Position numbers and translations under genes: made by a program. The notes beneath the pieces are model-generated. The model ran no database searches and was not told the origin of the DNA. It saw nothing but the letters and a program-made list of their open reading frames with translations. 64,000 nt of DNA from JADKAV01 sp037046735 (GTDB lineage Bacteria > Actinomycetota > Actinomycetes > S36-B12 > UBA10799). Positions 36,220 through 45,081 of this stretch are shown in pieces (position 1 is the first letter of the stretch; the number at the start of each line of letters is the position of its first letter). Location of the stretch: positions 62,001 to 126,000 of the forward strand of contig JBAOHC010000020.1 of the NCBI GenBank assembly GCA_037046735.1, in the 5' to 3' direction.

Positions 36220-37593
36220 GTGCCAGATCGCCTCAGTCCCCTCGACACCACCTTCCTGCTGCTCGAACGCGATGGTCAGCCCATGCACATCGGCGGCCTC
36301 ATGGTCTTCGATGGGCCACCACCCAGCTACGAGGACCTCTGCGCATACCTCGATTCCCGGCTCGACGCCGTGCCTCGGTACCGCCAGCGCATCCAGTCGG
36401 TCCCGCTGGACATCGGGCAACCCGTGTGGGTCGATGACGAGGACTTCGAACTCGAGTACCACGTGCGCCACACGGCAGTACCCAGCCCGGGTGAGTATGA
36501 CCAACTCCAACGTCTGGCGAGCAGACTGCTGTCGCAGCGGGTCGACTTGGATCGCCCGCTCTGGGAGATGTGGCTGGTCGAAGGCCTCGCTGGCGGCCGG
36601 TGGGCGCTGATCAACAAGGCCCACCACGCGATGATTGATGGCTTGTCCGGCCACGACATCATGGAGGTCATTCTCGACGCCAGCCCTGAGGGACGATCCA
36701 GCGGACCGAGCCAGTGGAATCCGGAACCGGGTCCCAACACTGTGGGTCTGATGGCCGACGCGCTCGTCGACTCGGTGAAGCGCCCGGGTGAGCATCTTGG
36801 CCGGATTCTGGAGCGGGCCACCCGTCCCAAGGAACTTGTCGAGCACATGGCGGTGCGCACACTGGGCAGCAAGAACTTCGGCCAGCGCATGTTGGCCACG
36901 GATACCGTGCTGGGAGGCAGCAACTCCCCGCACCGGCGCTGGGGGTGGGCCGAGACGAACCTGTCCGTACTGAAGGCCGCCAAGAACGCATTCGGGGGGA
37001 CGGTCAACGATGTGATCCTGGCCGCCGTCACGGGCGGTTTCAGGGAGCTCCTTCTAGGTCGTGGTGTGGACACCCGACCGCTGGAGATCCACTCGATGAT
37101 CCCCGTCTCCATGCGCAAACCCGGCGATGCCAGCGGCGGTAACGAGGTGTCTGCGATGTTCGCTGTCCTTCCGGTGGGCATCGAGGACCCGGTCGAACGC
37201 CTGCACGCGGTCACCCGGCAGATGAATCGCGTCAAGCGCAGTGGCACACCTCTGACGGTGGATTCGATCATCGGACTGGCGGACTTCGTGCCGCCTGCAC
37301 TCTTCGCTGCGGCGGGCCGGGTGGCGGGCCGGGTCGACCTGCGCGCATTCGACACAGTCACGACAAATGTCCCGGGTCCACAGGTTCCACTCTTCATGCT
37401 CGGCAGGCAACTCCAGGCCCTCATCCCCTTCGTTCCGCTGGCCTCAGGCGTCCGGATCTCCACGGCGATCGCCAGTTACAACGGCCTGGTGAACTTTGGT
37501 GTCACCGCCGACTACGACGCGATGCGCGACCTACCGGTGTTCCTCGACGGGATCCGGGACACACTGGCCGGGTTGACTTCGGCGATCGAGTAG
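36220..37593 (+). CDS. wax ester synthase / diacylglycerol acyltransferase (WS/DGAT)
   Basis: 457 aa acyltransferase that makes triacylglycerol and/or wax esters from acyl-CoA. N-terminal RLSPLDTTFLLLE, PLW motif RPLWEMWLVEGL, and the catalytic HHxxxDG as HHAMIDGLSG. ND motif region VNDVILAAVTGG; late SNVPGP-like motif TTNVPGPQVPLFMLG. Length and order are those of actinobacterial Tgs proteins. Monocistronic with a probable leaderless GTG start. It fits the acyl-CoA-centred metabolism of the window, suggesting neutral-lipid storage. Confidence 0.92.
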   Translation: MPDRLSPLDTTFLLLERDGQPMHIGGLMVFDGPPPSYEDLCAYLDSRLDAVPRYRQRIQSVPLDIGQPVWVDDEDFELEYHVRHTAVPSPGEYDQLQRLASRLLSQRVDLDRPLWEMWLVEGLAGGRWALINKAHHAMIDGLSGHDIMEVILDASPEGRSSGPSQWNPEPGPNTVGLMADALVDSVKRPGEHLGRILERATRPKELVEHMAVRTLGSKNFGQRMLATDTVLGGSNSPHRRWGWAETNLSVLKAAKNAFGGTVNDVILAAVTGGFRELLLGRGVDTRPLEIHSMIPVSMRKPGDASGGNEVSAMFAVLPVGIEDPVERLHAVTRQMNRVKRSGTPLTVDSIIGLADFVPPALFAAAGRVAGRVDLRAFDTVTTNVPGPQVPLFMLGRQLQALIPFVPLASGVRISTAIASYNGLVNFGVTADYDAMRDLPVFLDGIRDTLAGLTSAIE

Positions 37594-37621
37594 GCCATCC
37601 GTCCGGGCTACCTCACCGACC

Positions 37622-37764
37622 GTCTACACATCTGGTTGAGGGCAGGGACTGGCCAACCAGATCTGTAGACGCCACGCGGTGCAAATGCGTCAAACCGGAC
37701 ATCCGAAACGTGTCGCTGGTTGAGAATGACGCTTCTGGCGCTGGCTTCAACCAGATGTGTAGGC
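37622..37764. repeat. three copies of an 18-nt motif forming alternative hairpins
   Basis: GTCTACACATCTGGTTGA (37622-37639, plus) recurs in reverse at 37653-37670 (GTCTACAGATCTGGTTGG when read on the minus strand) and at 37747-37764. The first and third share a perfect 16-bp inverted match; the first and second give a 16-bp stem with one mismatch and a short loop. They lie between convergent genes, so a bidirectional terminator is plausible, but the third copy is unexplained. Confidence 0.7.
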
Positions 37765-37772
37765 CGCCGCCC

Positions 37773-38456
37773 CTACACCAGTTGCAAGGCTGTCCACCCC
37801 GCCAAGCCGAGCAGCGCCACGCCGAAACCGACACACGTGACGATGGTCATCTGCCGCGAGTGGCGCTCGAAGCCGTCGTGGAGGCGGGTGAGCACCGGTT
37901 TGGCCCTCTCGCCGGCCACCGTGACCGCGACCACGGGACCGAGCACGGCAGCCTCAGTGATCAGGAACAGCATCACAAAAGCCAGCCCTTTCACCGCTAT
38001 GTCGACCGTGGCCGAGAAGATGACGTGCAGGGCGGGAATGTACAACGCCAGCGTTGAGGCGTTCAGGGCAAGTCGCAGCGCACCGATGCCGAAGATGAAG
38101 GGTGGCCGGGCGTCGACGAGTTTCGAGAGCACCGAATCATGCTTCTTCGCTGGCTTCGATCGCACCCGCAGAGCCACAGCCAGCAGGGCACCGCCTCCGA
38201 TCGCCAGGATCGCGGCCTCCACCCAGGTGGGCCCATTCACCTGCAAGGGCGGCAGCGCGGATGCGAGGGAGAAGCCGCCAACGCTGATCAACAACAGCAT
38301 CGACATACTGCCCAGAGCTAACGCCCACCCGCGCCGCAGGGCCCCCGGGGCGGGGCTGGTGAGCACGACCACCTGCATCGCCAGGAACGTGGGGCTGATG
38401 GCCGCGCCCAGCGCCAGCGGCAGGACCTGCAGGAACAGGCTCAGCGCCGCGTTCAT
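37773..38456 (-). CDS. GAP/SfLAP-like small integral membrane protein
   Basis: 227 aa with about six hydrophobic segments: LPLALGAAISPTFLAMQVVVL, the region around LALGSMSMLLLISVGG, AAILAIGGGALLAVAL, a pair near FAVMLFL-type text (KGLAFVMLFLITEAAVLGP) and a C-terminal TIVTCVGFGVALLGLAGW. The layout matches the GAP/'Sap, sulfolipid-1-addressing protein' family of mycobacteria and relatives, implicated in export of cell-surface lipids, and is distantly LysE-like. The ATG at 38456 follows the USP stop by 1 nt, so the two are co-translated. Substrate unknown. Confidence 0.7.
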   Translation of the reverse strand: MNAALSLFLQVLPLALGAAISPTFLAMQVVVLTSPAPGALRRGWALALGSMSMLLLISVGGFSLASALPPLQVNGPTWVEAAILAIGGGALLAVALRVRSKPAKKHDSVLSKLVDARPPFIFGIGALRLALNASTLALYIPALHVIFSATVDIAVKGLAFVMLFLITEAAVLGPVVAVTVAGERAKPVLTRLHDGFERHSRQMTIVTCVGFGVALLGLAGWTALQLV

Positions 38457-38457
38457 G

Positions 38458-39324
38458 TCAGTGGACGACGGCCACGCTGCACTGTGCGTGATGGAGCACG
38501 CGGTTACTGACCGAACCAAGCATCAGGGACGCGAAACCACCATGGCCACGGGATCCGACCACCAGCAGGTCGCACTCGTCGGAGGCCTCGAGCACCACGT
38601 TGTCCGCGTGGCCCCGCCCTAGATGCAACTCGATCTCGACGTCGGGGTACCGGTCGCGATGGCCGGCAAGCACCTCGGAACTGAGCCGATCCTCGGCATC
38701 TTTGACCTCGTCGATGATGCCGCCCTTGGGATACGTACTCGCATCCACATCGAAACCGACCACGTGCACGTCCCACGCATGGATCACGAGCAGTTTCCAG
38801 CCCCGGCGACTGGCCTCATCGAAGGCGAAATCAAGGGCACGCTGACCAGGTTCCGACCCGTCAATGGCCACTCCGAGCCGGTGATAGGTGACGGGCTTGG
38901 GACGCACGACCACGGTGGGGCACTTGGAGTGGGTCGCCACCTGCGATGAGGTGCTCCCCAGCAGGATCTCAGCGACGCCCCGCTTGCTGTGTGAGCCCGT
39001 CACCAGCAGATCCGCATGCTCGCTGGCCTCGACCAACGCGGACGCCGCAGGCCCGACCACCGCTTCGGCGCTGACCTCCAGGCCGCTGTTCGCGACCAAC
39101 TCACGGCCTTGTGCAGCGATCTGCTCGCCGCGCTCCTTCATCACCTCGGCCAGCGTGGGGTCGATGATGGCACCCCCGCCGAACCCCATGTCGACCATGG
39201 GTTCCTCCCACACGACCGCGATCTGCAGAGGCACTGCGCGCAGCTTGGCCTCCTCCACCGCCCACTGCAGCGCCCGCTCAGAGCCGTCAGAACCGTCGTA
39301 ACCCACCACCACCGACATATCCAC
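38458..39324 (-). CDS. universal stress protein, tandem UspA domains
   Basis: 288 aa with two Usp domains (about 1-142 and 150-288). Each has the ATP-binding G-2x-G-9x-G-S/T type loop: GSHSKRGVAEILLGSTS and GSRGHGGFASLMLGSVS. Each domain begins with a VVVGYDGSDGSERAL or GVAIDGSEPGQRAL strand-loop. Tandem ATP-binding USPs are typical of actinobacteria (stress, hypoxia). Co-transcribed with the downstream membrane protein. Confidence 0.93.
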   Translation of the reverse strand: MDMSVVVGYDGSDGSERALQWAVEEAKLRAVPLQIAVVWEEPMVDMGFGGGAIIDPTLAEVMKERGEQIAAQGRELVANSGLEVSAEAVVGPAASALVEASEHADLLVTGSHSKRGVAEILLGSTSSQVATHSKCPTVVVRPKPVTYHRLGVAIDGSEPGQRALDFAFDEASRRGWKLLVIHAWDVHVVGFDVDASTYPKGGIIDEVKDAEDRLSSEVLAGHRDRYPDVEIELHLGRGHADNVVLEASDECDLLVVGSRGHGGFASLMLGSVSNRVLHHAQCSVAVVH

Positions 39325-39386
39325 ACCCTTCGTCTCCCCTAAGCGTATCCGTGCGGTAGATTCTGGGCGGAATTCAGTTCACTCTC

Positions 39387-39938
39387 ATGGGGCGGGGGTC
39401 GGCCGTGAGCCTCGGCACATCTCGCGATACAACCGCACGCATTCGCATCCTTGCCTGCGAGCCCGAGCCGCCTGCTGCCCAGCCCCGATCCCGGTCCTGG
39501 CCGATCTGGACACTGGTCGTAGCCACCGCCGTTGCAGGGGCGGGAGTCACGTGGACGCTCCTGCAGCCCAATGCCGAGTCGACGGCCGCTGCGACCCCGC
39601 CCGTGGCGCACGCTGCGATGCCAGCGGCAGCGAAGGGATCCGCGAACATCGCTACCTTCCGCACAAATTCCAGGGTGGCCCGCCGGATGTCCGCGGCCGC
39701 CTCGGCCGACCTACCTGCTGCCGCCCGCTACGCGAAGCGCACCGCCCCCGTCTTCACTGCGCAGGCACCCGCAGCCACCCCCGCAACTGTGAACAACTGG
39801 ACGGCCCCCACAACAGTTCAAGCGCCCCAGCCAGCGCCTGCCTCAGCGGCCACGTCCAACAGCCCGCAGAGTGGGCCCTCGGTGACGATCCGAGAAGATG
39901 TCAGCCGGCCCGCCAACCAGACTCCCGGGATGCCCTGA
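39387..39938 (+). CDS. hypothetical single-pass membrane protein
   Basis: 183 aa (alternative start GTG 39405). A ~36-residue basic N-terminus, one TM (WPIWTLVVATAVAGAGVTWTLL, about 38-59), then an Ala/Pro/Thr-rich extracytoplasmic tail without cysteines or recognised domain. It has the look of an envelope spacer protein. Its GC pattern is coding-like, but there is no homologue I can name. Confidence 0.5.
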   Translation: MGRGSAVSLGTSRDTTARIRILACEPEPPAAQPRSRSWPIWTLVVATAVAGAGVTWTLLQPNAESTAAATPPVAHAAMPAAAKGSANIATFRTNSRVARRMSAAASADLPAAARYAKRTAPVFTAQAPAATPATVNNWTAPTTVQAPQPAPASAATSNSPQSGPSVTIREDVSRPANQTPGMP

Positions 39939-39946
39939 CTCGAGCG

Positions 39947-40804
39947 TCAGTAGCTGCCGGTCATGAGTTGCGCCGCGACGAACGGGTCGAGTTCGCCGTC
40001 GACCACCCTTTGTGCCAGATCGGGGGCATCGACCATCTGCTCCCGGACGATGTCCACCGCAGTTGACTCGATCTCATCGATGACTCGGCGCAGGTGACGC
40101 TGCTCCCATGACTCAGTCGGGCGGTGTGCCTCGATGGCGCTCACCAGGTCCCGGACCCCAGCCCCCGCCGTAGCTACGGTCGTGATGACCGGGCGCCCCG
40201 TCATCGCCCTTAGATCCGTCACGGTCCGCCCGATCCCCTCACGGTCGGCCTTGTTGACGACCAGAATGTCGGCGGCGCTGACCCCCTGCGCCTTGGACAG
40301 TTGCACGGCATCGCCGGAGTCCGGGGTCACCATGAGCAGGAGCGTGTCGGTTTGCGCGATAACATCGGGACTTGTGGTGGCGGCCTCGACCAGGATGATG
40401 TCGAAGCGACAGGCGTCCAGAATCCGCAGCACCAAAGGTGTGGTCGGTGCGAGGCCGCCTGGATGACCTCGACTCGCCATCGACCGGATGAACACGTCGG
40501 GGTCCGTGGCCCAATCCTGCAGCCGGATCCGGTCTCCCAGGACAGCGCCGGCACGCTCCGCGCTCGGGTCGATCGTGACGACTGCCACCCGCTTGCCCTC
40601 GGCTCGGAATCGGGCCAACAGCGCAGCGATCAAACTGGACTTGCCGACCGCAGCGGGCCCGGCGATCCCGACGATGTGCGCCTTGCCCAAGTGGCCGACC
40701 ACCTGCGCGTTCACGCCCTCGACCCGATTCTCCGCCCGAGTCAGCAGACGCCCCAACGCCCGTCGGTCTCCCCGTTGCGCCTTGGTGAAGAGCGAAGCAG
40801 CCAC
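39947..40804 (-). CDS. MeaB/ArgK-type GTPase
   Basis: 285 aa G3E-family GTPase that normally guards B12 loading of acyl-CoA mutases. Walker A GPAAVGKSS, VVTIDPSAERAGAVLGDRIRL (MeaB-specific), RSMASRGHPGGL and guanine-specificity NKAD. It is unusual at the switch region: where MeaB proteins (and the IcmF G-domain at 23085) have VETxGxGQ, this protein reads VEAATTSPD, so nucleotide-dependent signalling may differ. GTG start with TAAACT 6 nt upstream, so leaderless. Its neighbourhood with methylmalonyl-CoA epimerase supports a mutase chaperone role; no separate methylmalonyl-CoA mutase is in the window. Confidence 0.85.
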   Translation of the reverse strand: MAASLFTKAQRGDRRALGRLLTRAENRVEGVNAQVVGHLGKAHIVGIAGPAAVGKSSLIAALLARFRAEGKRVAVVTIDPSAERAGAVLGDRIRLQDWATDPDVFIRSMASRGHPGGLAPTTPLVLRILDACRFDIILVEAATTSPDVIAQTDTLLLMVTPDSGDAVQLSKAQGVSAADILVVNKADREGIGRTVTDLRAMTGRPVITTVATAGAGVRDLVSAIEAHRPTESWEQRHLRRVIDEIESTAVDIVREQMVDAPDLAQRVVDGELDPFVAAQLMTGSY

Positions 40805-40810
40805 AGCGGG

Positions 40811-40816
40811 AGTTTA
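40811..40816 (-). promoter_or_regulatory. -10 box of MeaB-like gene
   Basis: On the minus strand TAAACT lies 6 nt before the GTG at 40804. Confidence 0.45.
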
Positions 40817-40879
40817 CCCTGCGTTCATCTGTAGGTCGCGTGTGCCAGACGGGTCGGCCCATGTGTCGAGCGCGCCAGA

Positions 40880-40929
40880 AATGGGCGGTTGGTGCGACAC
40901 GCCGTGGCGAATCGCAACGAATGCCCATT
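40880..40929 (-). repeat. dispersed palindromic intergenic element, copy 2
   Basis: 50 nt with AATGGGC/GCCCATT ends and a nested TGCGA...TCGCA and CGCC-GT-GGCG hairpin. Its reverse complement shares the TGCGATTnGCCnCGGCGTGTCGCA core with 17007-17060. Confidence 0.65.
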
Positions 40930-40970
40930 GCGCACCCCGGGCAACGGCGCGTCCTCGAGACCCGATCCGG

Positions 40971-42155
40971 TTAGGGCACGGTCACGATCAGTGCGTCACC
41001 TTGACCGCCGCCCCCGCAGAGGGCCGCCGCACCCACGCCGCCCCCGCGACGTTTGAGTTCCAGCGCCAGGGTCAGCACCACACGGGCACCCGACATCCCC
41101 AGCGGATGGCCCAGCGCGATGGCGCCGCCGTTGACGTTGACAATGTCCTCATCCAGGCCGAGCTCGTCGGCGCTGGCCAGCCCGACCGCCGCAAACGCCT
41201 CATTGATCTCCACCAGGTCGAGGTCCGAGACGGCGATGCCCTGCTTGTCGCACGCGAGCTTGATGGACTCGGCAGGCTGCAGGTGCAGCGATGCATCAGG
41301 CCCTGCCACGACGCCATGGGCACCGATCTCTGCCAGCCAGGTGAGGCCCAGCTCTTGCGCCTTCTCCTTGCTCATGACGACCACGGCTGCCGCCCCATCG
41401 GAGATCTGTGACGCGTTGCCGGCGGTGATGCTGCCGTCCTTGGCGAAGGCAGCGCGCAGGCGCCCCAAGCTCTCCGCGGTGGTGTCCGCACGGACCCCTT
41501 CATCGGTCGCGAAGACGATCGGGTCGCCCTTGCGCTGCGGGATCTCGACGGGGACGATCTCCTCGGCGAATGCGCCGTTCTTCTCCGCGATCGCGGCCAG
41601 CTGGTGGGAGCGGGCGGCGAAGGCGTCCTGGCGCTCGCGGGTCACGGCCGGGTACTTGCTCAGGTATCCCTCGGTGGACTCGCCCATCGCGCACTGATCG
41701 AAAGCGCAGGTCAGGCCATCAAAGGCAAGTGAGTCGATGACCTTCCAGTCGCCGTACTTGACACCTTCGCGCGATCCCATCAACAGATGGGGGGCGTTGG
41801 TCATCGACTCCATGCCACCTGCGACGACGATCTCGTACTCGCCAGCGCGGATCAACTGGTCGGCCAGGGCAATCGCATCCAGACCCGACAGGCACACCTT
41901 GTTGATGGTGAGCGCGGGGACGTCCATCCCGATGCCGGCCTTCACGGCCGCCTGTCGAGCGGTGATCTGCCCCGTGCCGGCCTGCAGCACGTGACCCATG
42001 ATCACGTAGTCCACCTGGTCGGCGGACACCCCCGACCGTTCCAGTGCCGCCTTGATGGCGAAGCCGCCAAGGTCCGCGGCGGAGAAACCCTTGAGTGAAC
42101 CGAGCAGGCGCCCCATCGGGGTGCGGGCTCCGGCGACGATCACATTTCCAGCCAT
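40971..42155 (-). CDS. acetyl-CoA C-acetyltransferase (thiolase)
   Basis: 394 aa from the ATG at 42155 with a perfect AGGAGG upstream; the longer frame is antisense to the epimerase. Condenses two acetyl-CoA to acetoacetyl-CoA or cleaves beta-ketoacyl-CoA. Nucleophile Cys in NKVCLSGLDAI, HEAF-type NEAFAAVGLA, GHPLGMSGAR with the catalytic His, and CGGGGQGDA with the second Cys. The ICVPRTxxGxxxGxL-like N-terminus reads VIVAGARTPMGRLLGSLKG. Divergent from methylmalonyl-CoA epimerase (48-bp gap). Confidence 0.93.
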   Translation of the reverse strand: MAGNVIVAGARTPMGRLLGSLKGFSAADLGGFAIKAALERSGVSADQVDYVIMGHVLQAGTGQITARQAAVKAGIGMDVPALTINKVCLSGLDAIALADQLIRAGEYEIVVAGGMESMTNAPHLLMGSREGVKYGDWKVIDSLAFDGLTCAFDQCAMGESTEGYLSKYPAVTRERQDAFAARSHQLAAIAEKNGAFAEEIVPVEIPQRKGDPIVFATDEGVRADTTAESLGRLRAAFAKDGSITAGNASQISDGAAAVVVMSKEKAQELGLTWLAEIGAHGVVAGPDASLHLQPAESIKLACDKQGIAVSDLDLVEINEAFAAVGLASADELGLDEDIVNVNGGAIALGHPLGMSGARVVLTLALELKRRGGGVGAAALCGGGGQGDALIVTVP

Positions 42156-42203
42156 GCGGACCTCCTGAGTGTGCGGCGTGCGGCTTAATGCCACGATAAA
42201 CCC

Positions 42204-42626
42204 ATGGGATTTGTGACTGCGATCGACCATGTGGGACTGGCTGTGCGCGACCTCGACCAGGCCATCGCGTTCTACCAGGACGCGTTCGGCATGCAACTCG
42301 TGCATGAGGAAGTGAACGAGGAGCAGGGCGTCCGGGAAGCGATGATGGCTGTTGGGGACAGCGGCTCCTGCATACAACTGCTGGCGCCGTTGAAGGACGA
42401 CTCCCCCATCGGCAAGTTCCTGTCTCGCAACGGCGAGGGCATCCAGCAGGTGGCCTACCGCGTGAGCGACATCGACGTGGCCGCCGACGAGTTGCGGGAG
42501 GCCGGCGTGCGGATGCTGTACGAGCACCCCAAGCGCGGCACCGCGGGTTCCCGGGTCAACTTCGCCCACCCGAAGGACTGCGGCGGCGTTCTGATCGAAC
42601 TGGTGGAGCCGGGCGAGGGGCACTGA
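42204..42626 (+). CDS. mce: methylmalonyl-CoA epimerase
   Basis: 140 aa glyoxalase/VOC-fold protein interconverting (S)- and (R)-methylmalonyl-CoA. N-terminal AIDHVGLAVRDLDQAIAFYQ gives the first metal His, QLLAPLKDDSPIGKFLSRNG follows, GIQQVAYRVSDI gives a second ligand context, and GVLIELVEPG carries the C-terminal Glu. Size and motif order are those of Mce. Links the B12 mutase products to propionyl-CoA metabolism. Confidence 0.93.
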   Translation: MGFVTAIDHVGLAVRDLDQAIAFYQDAFGMQLVHEEVNEEQGVREAMMAVGDSGSCIQLLAPLKDDSPIGKFLSRNGEGIQQVAYRVSDIDVAADELREAGVRMLYEHPKRGTAGSRVNFAHPKDCGGVLIELVEPGEGH

Positions 42627-42650
42627 CCGTCAAGCCATCCCGGCAGCCTG

Positions 42651-42695
42651 TTGCCAAAGGTGGGCGTTCGAGGATCGAACGCCCACCTTTGGCAA
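42651..42695. terminator. 21-bp perfect hairpin between convergent genes
   Basis: Arms 42651-42671 and 42675-42695 are perfectly complementary with a 3-nt loop. The hairpin lies between the stops of mce (plus) and the first DUF11-type gene (minus). Very likely a bidirectional terminator. Confidence 0.85.
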
Positions 42696-42701
42696 CTCCG
42701 G

Positions 42702-44676
42702 CTACGGACGCACGATGTACGTCTTCTGTTGCACGAACGGCTTGTAGAGGTTCGTTCCCTTGGCGGTCTGCCGGATCCGCACCTTCATCGGGTTGGCGCC
42801 GATCACCTTGACCCGCAGGAAGCCGTTCTTGCGGATCACCTTGCAGTAACTCGTCTCACCAGCAGCAGCGGCCTTGAGCGGCCGGCACGTGACGCTGGTG
42901 CGGATCTTCTGACCCTGATCGGTGCGTCCGGTCTTCACCTTGTTCGGAGATGTCGGCAGCGGCGCGGCCGACTGCGCCTCCCGCCGCACTGCCATCGTCG
43001 CCGTGGCCGTGTTGTTGGCCAGGTTCGCCTCGTAGGAGGTGGTGGCCACCGTCGCCTCGTTCGTCACCTGCGGCACTCCGCCAGTCACCAGCGCGGTGAC
43101 GTCGATCTGCTCGTTGGCCTGAGTTGCCAGCCCTGTGCGGGTACAGGTGAACTGCCGCACGCCCGTTCCGCACGTCCAACCGGTCCCTGAAGCGGATACC
43201 AACTCCTGTCCCACGGGCAGGGTGTCAGTGACCGTGATGGTGCCAGCGTCGGAGACAGAACCCACGTTGCTCACGCCCAACCGCCACGTGGCCTGCTCCC
43301 CAACAGTTGCCGACGAGGTCACGGCCGCCTTACTAATCGCCAGATCCACGGGCGTGGTGTTCGCGGTGATCGCGGTCGTGTTGTTCGCCAGGTTCTGCTC
43401 GAAGGAGGACGTGGCAACCGTGGCGGTGTTGCCGAACTCGGCTTGTGGCCGCGCTGACCTTGGCAACCACAGCGATCTGCTGGCTGGCCGCCAATGGCAG
43501 ACCGGCGCTGGTGCAGGTCACGACCTGACCAGCCACCGAACATGTCCAACCCGTCCCCGTGGCCGAGACGTACTCCAAACCGCTGGCCAGGGTGTCCGTC
43601 ACCGTGACAGCGCCGGCGTCAGGGATGGTGCCCACATTGGCCACCGTCAACGTCCAGTCAGCGTTCGTCCCAGGCTGGAAAGTGCCCGATCCGGTCTTCG
43701 AGATCGCCAGGTCAACCGGCGTCACGTTGATGCGGGCCGTCGCGGAATCATCGGCCGGGGTGCTGTCCGGCGTCGCGGAGGACGCCGTGACCGTCACGTC
43801 GTAGAAGCCCACCGTGGCTGGCTTGGCTGTTGCCACCTCGAGGACGAGTTGGGGCGCAGTGGCGCCGACAGGGAACAGAACCGCCGGGGGGCCTTCGTTC
43901 ACAGCCCCTGGGGGCGCGGGGACCCAGGTACATTCCACGTCCTGGCCGGTTGCCGTGCAGTTCCATGGGGAAGAGCCGCTGACGTATGTCACACCCGCGG
44001 GCAACGTGCTGCGCACCGTCACCGGAGTGGACGCATCGGAGGGCCCGACGTTGGTGATGCCGACAGGAATCGTCGTGGTGTCACCGGGATTCACTGGCGC
44101 TGCCGGATGCGTGGCCGTGACCGCAAAGTCAGCCTCGTTGGTGACCTCAACCTCTGCAGTCACCTCAGGCAGATCCGAATCCTCCACCGGATCACAGACC
44201 GTCCCGGGCCACGTCATGGTGGCCAGAGTCTGCGGATCTGACACGGGCGGATGGCCAAGCCCGGCACAGTTCACGTAGACGCCTGCCCTCGTCGAGGCCG
44301 GCGCTGTCGTCGTCACGGTGACGGTCACCGACGAGTCTTTGGGAACCAGCGGCTGGAAGCACCAGAACTCGGTGTCGCTGCCGGTGCGCTTCTGGCACTG
44401 CATGGCCGGGCTGGACGTGGTGATCTCACCGATCACCAGACCATCATCCATCCGGTCGGCGAAGAACGCGGGAAGCGGCAACAGCGGGTTCAGATTGGTG
44501 ATCTCGACCGTGAACTCAGTGGCTTGACTGCCGCCAGCGACGATCGATGCCACTCCGGTGCGCACCTTGGCGATGGTGATACCCGTGACGTTTGCCTGGG
44601 CCGGCGTCACGGTGACCACGGGCGCGAGAAGCAACGCGCCTGCCACCAAACCCGCCCCCACCCGTCGAATGCCCAT
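42702..44676 (-). CDS. exported DUF11-repeat surface protein 1 (one frameshift)
   Basis: About 657 aa if repaired. Signal peptide MGIRRVGAGLVAGALLLAP...AQA, then beta-sandwich repeats of the DUF11 type (DLAISKTGSGTFQPG, GAVTVTDTLASGLEYVSATG). The frame changes near 43440-43446. The remaining part reads EFGNTATVATSSFEQNLANN, another DUF11 unit (VGQELVSASGTGWTC), and a C-terminal ~85-residue domain with VTCRPLKAAAAGETSYCKV ending QQKTYIVRP. No LPXTG or TM anchor is seen, so the end domain may mediate attachment. Member of three tandem paralogues. Confidence 0.8.
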
Positions 44677-44779
44677 TACGACCCCCTCCCAGGGTTACAG
44701 CGCACAATGTTCGGTACATCTTGAACAATAGCCCCGAACCAGGGCCCGAGGCTCGCAAAGGGGAGAAACGCCGCTGACC

Positions 44780-44796
44780 CCACCCGAAAGGGGTGG
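44780..44796 (-). terminator. stem-loop after surface protein 2
   Basis: CCACCC (44780-44785) and GGGTGG (44791-44796) around GAAAG, with a further GCTG/CAGC pair outside. It lies in the gap between paralogues 2 and 1. Confidence 0.5.
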
Positions 44797-44821
44797 AGCC
44801 AGCAACACACCATGCGAGTTC

Positions 44822-45081
44822 TTACGGTTTGACGATGTAGGTCTTGCGCTGCAGGAACGGCTTCAACCGGTCGTTGCCCTTCGCCGTCTGCACCACCGTC
44901 ACCTTCATCTTCTGCGAGCCGAACACCCGCACCCGGACCACACCATCGGCCCGGCGCACCTTGCAGTAGCTGACCTCACCGGCCACCGCCGACTTCACCG
45001 GAGTACACCGCACCCGCGTCGTCAACTTCTGCCCCTCATCGGTCTTGCCGGACAGAATCCGCCGCGGCGACGGCGGCAACG
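44822..45081 (-). repeat. 260-bp sequence identical to 46594-46853
   Basis: The 3' ends of paralogues 2 and 3, encoding their C-terminal domain, are identical base for base over 260 bp, then diverge. This points to recent gene conversion or duplication. Confidence 0.85.
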
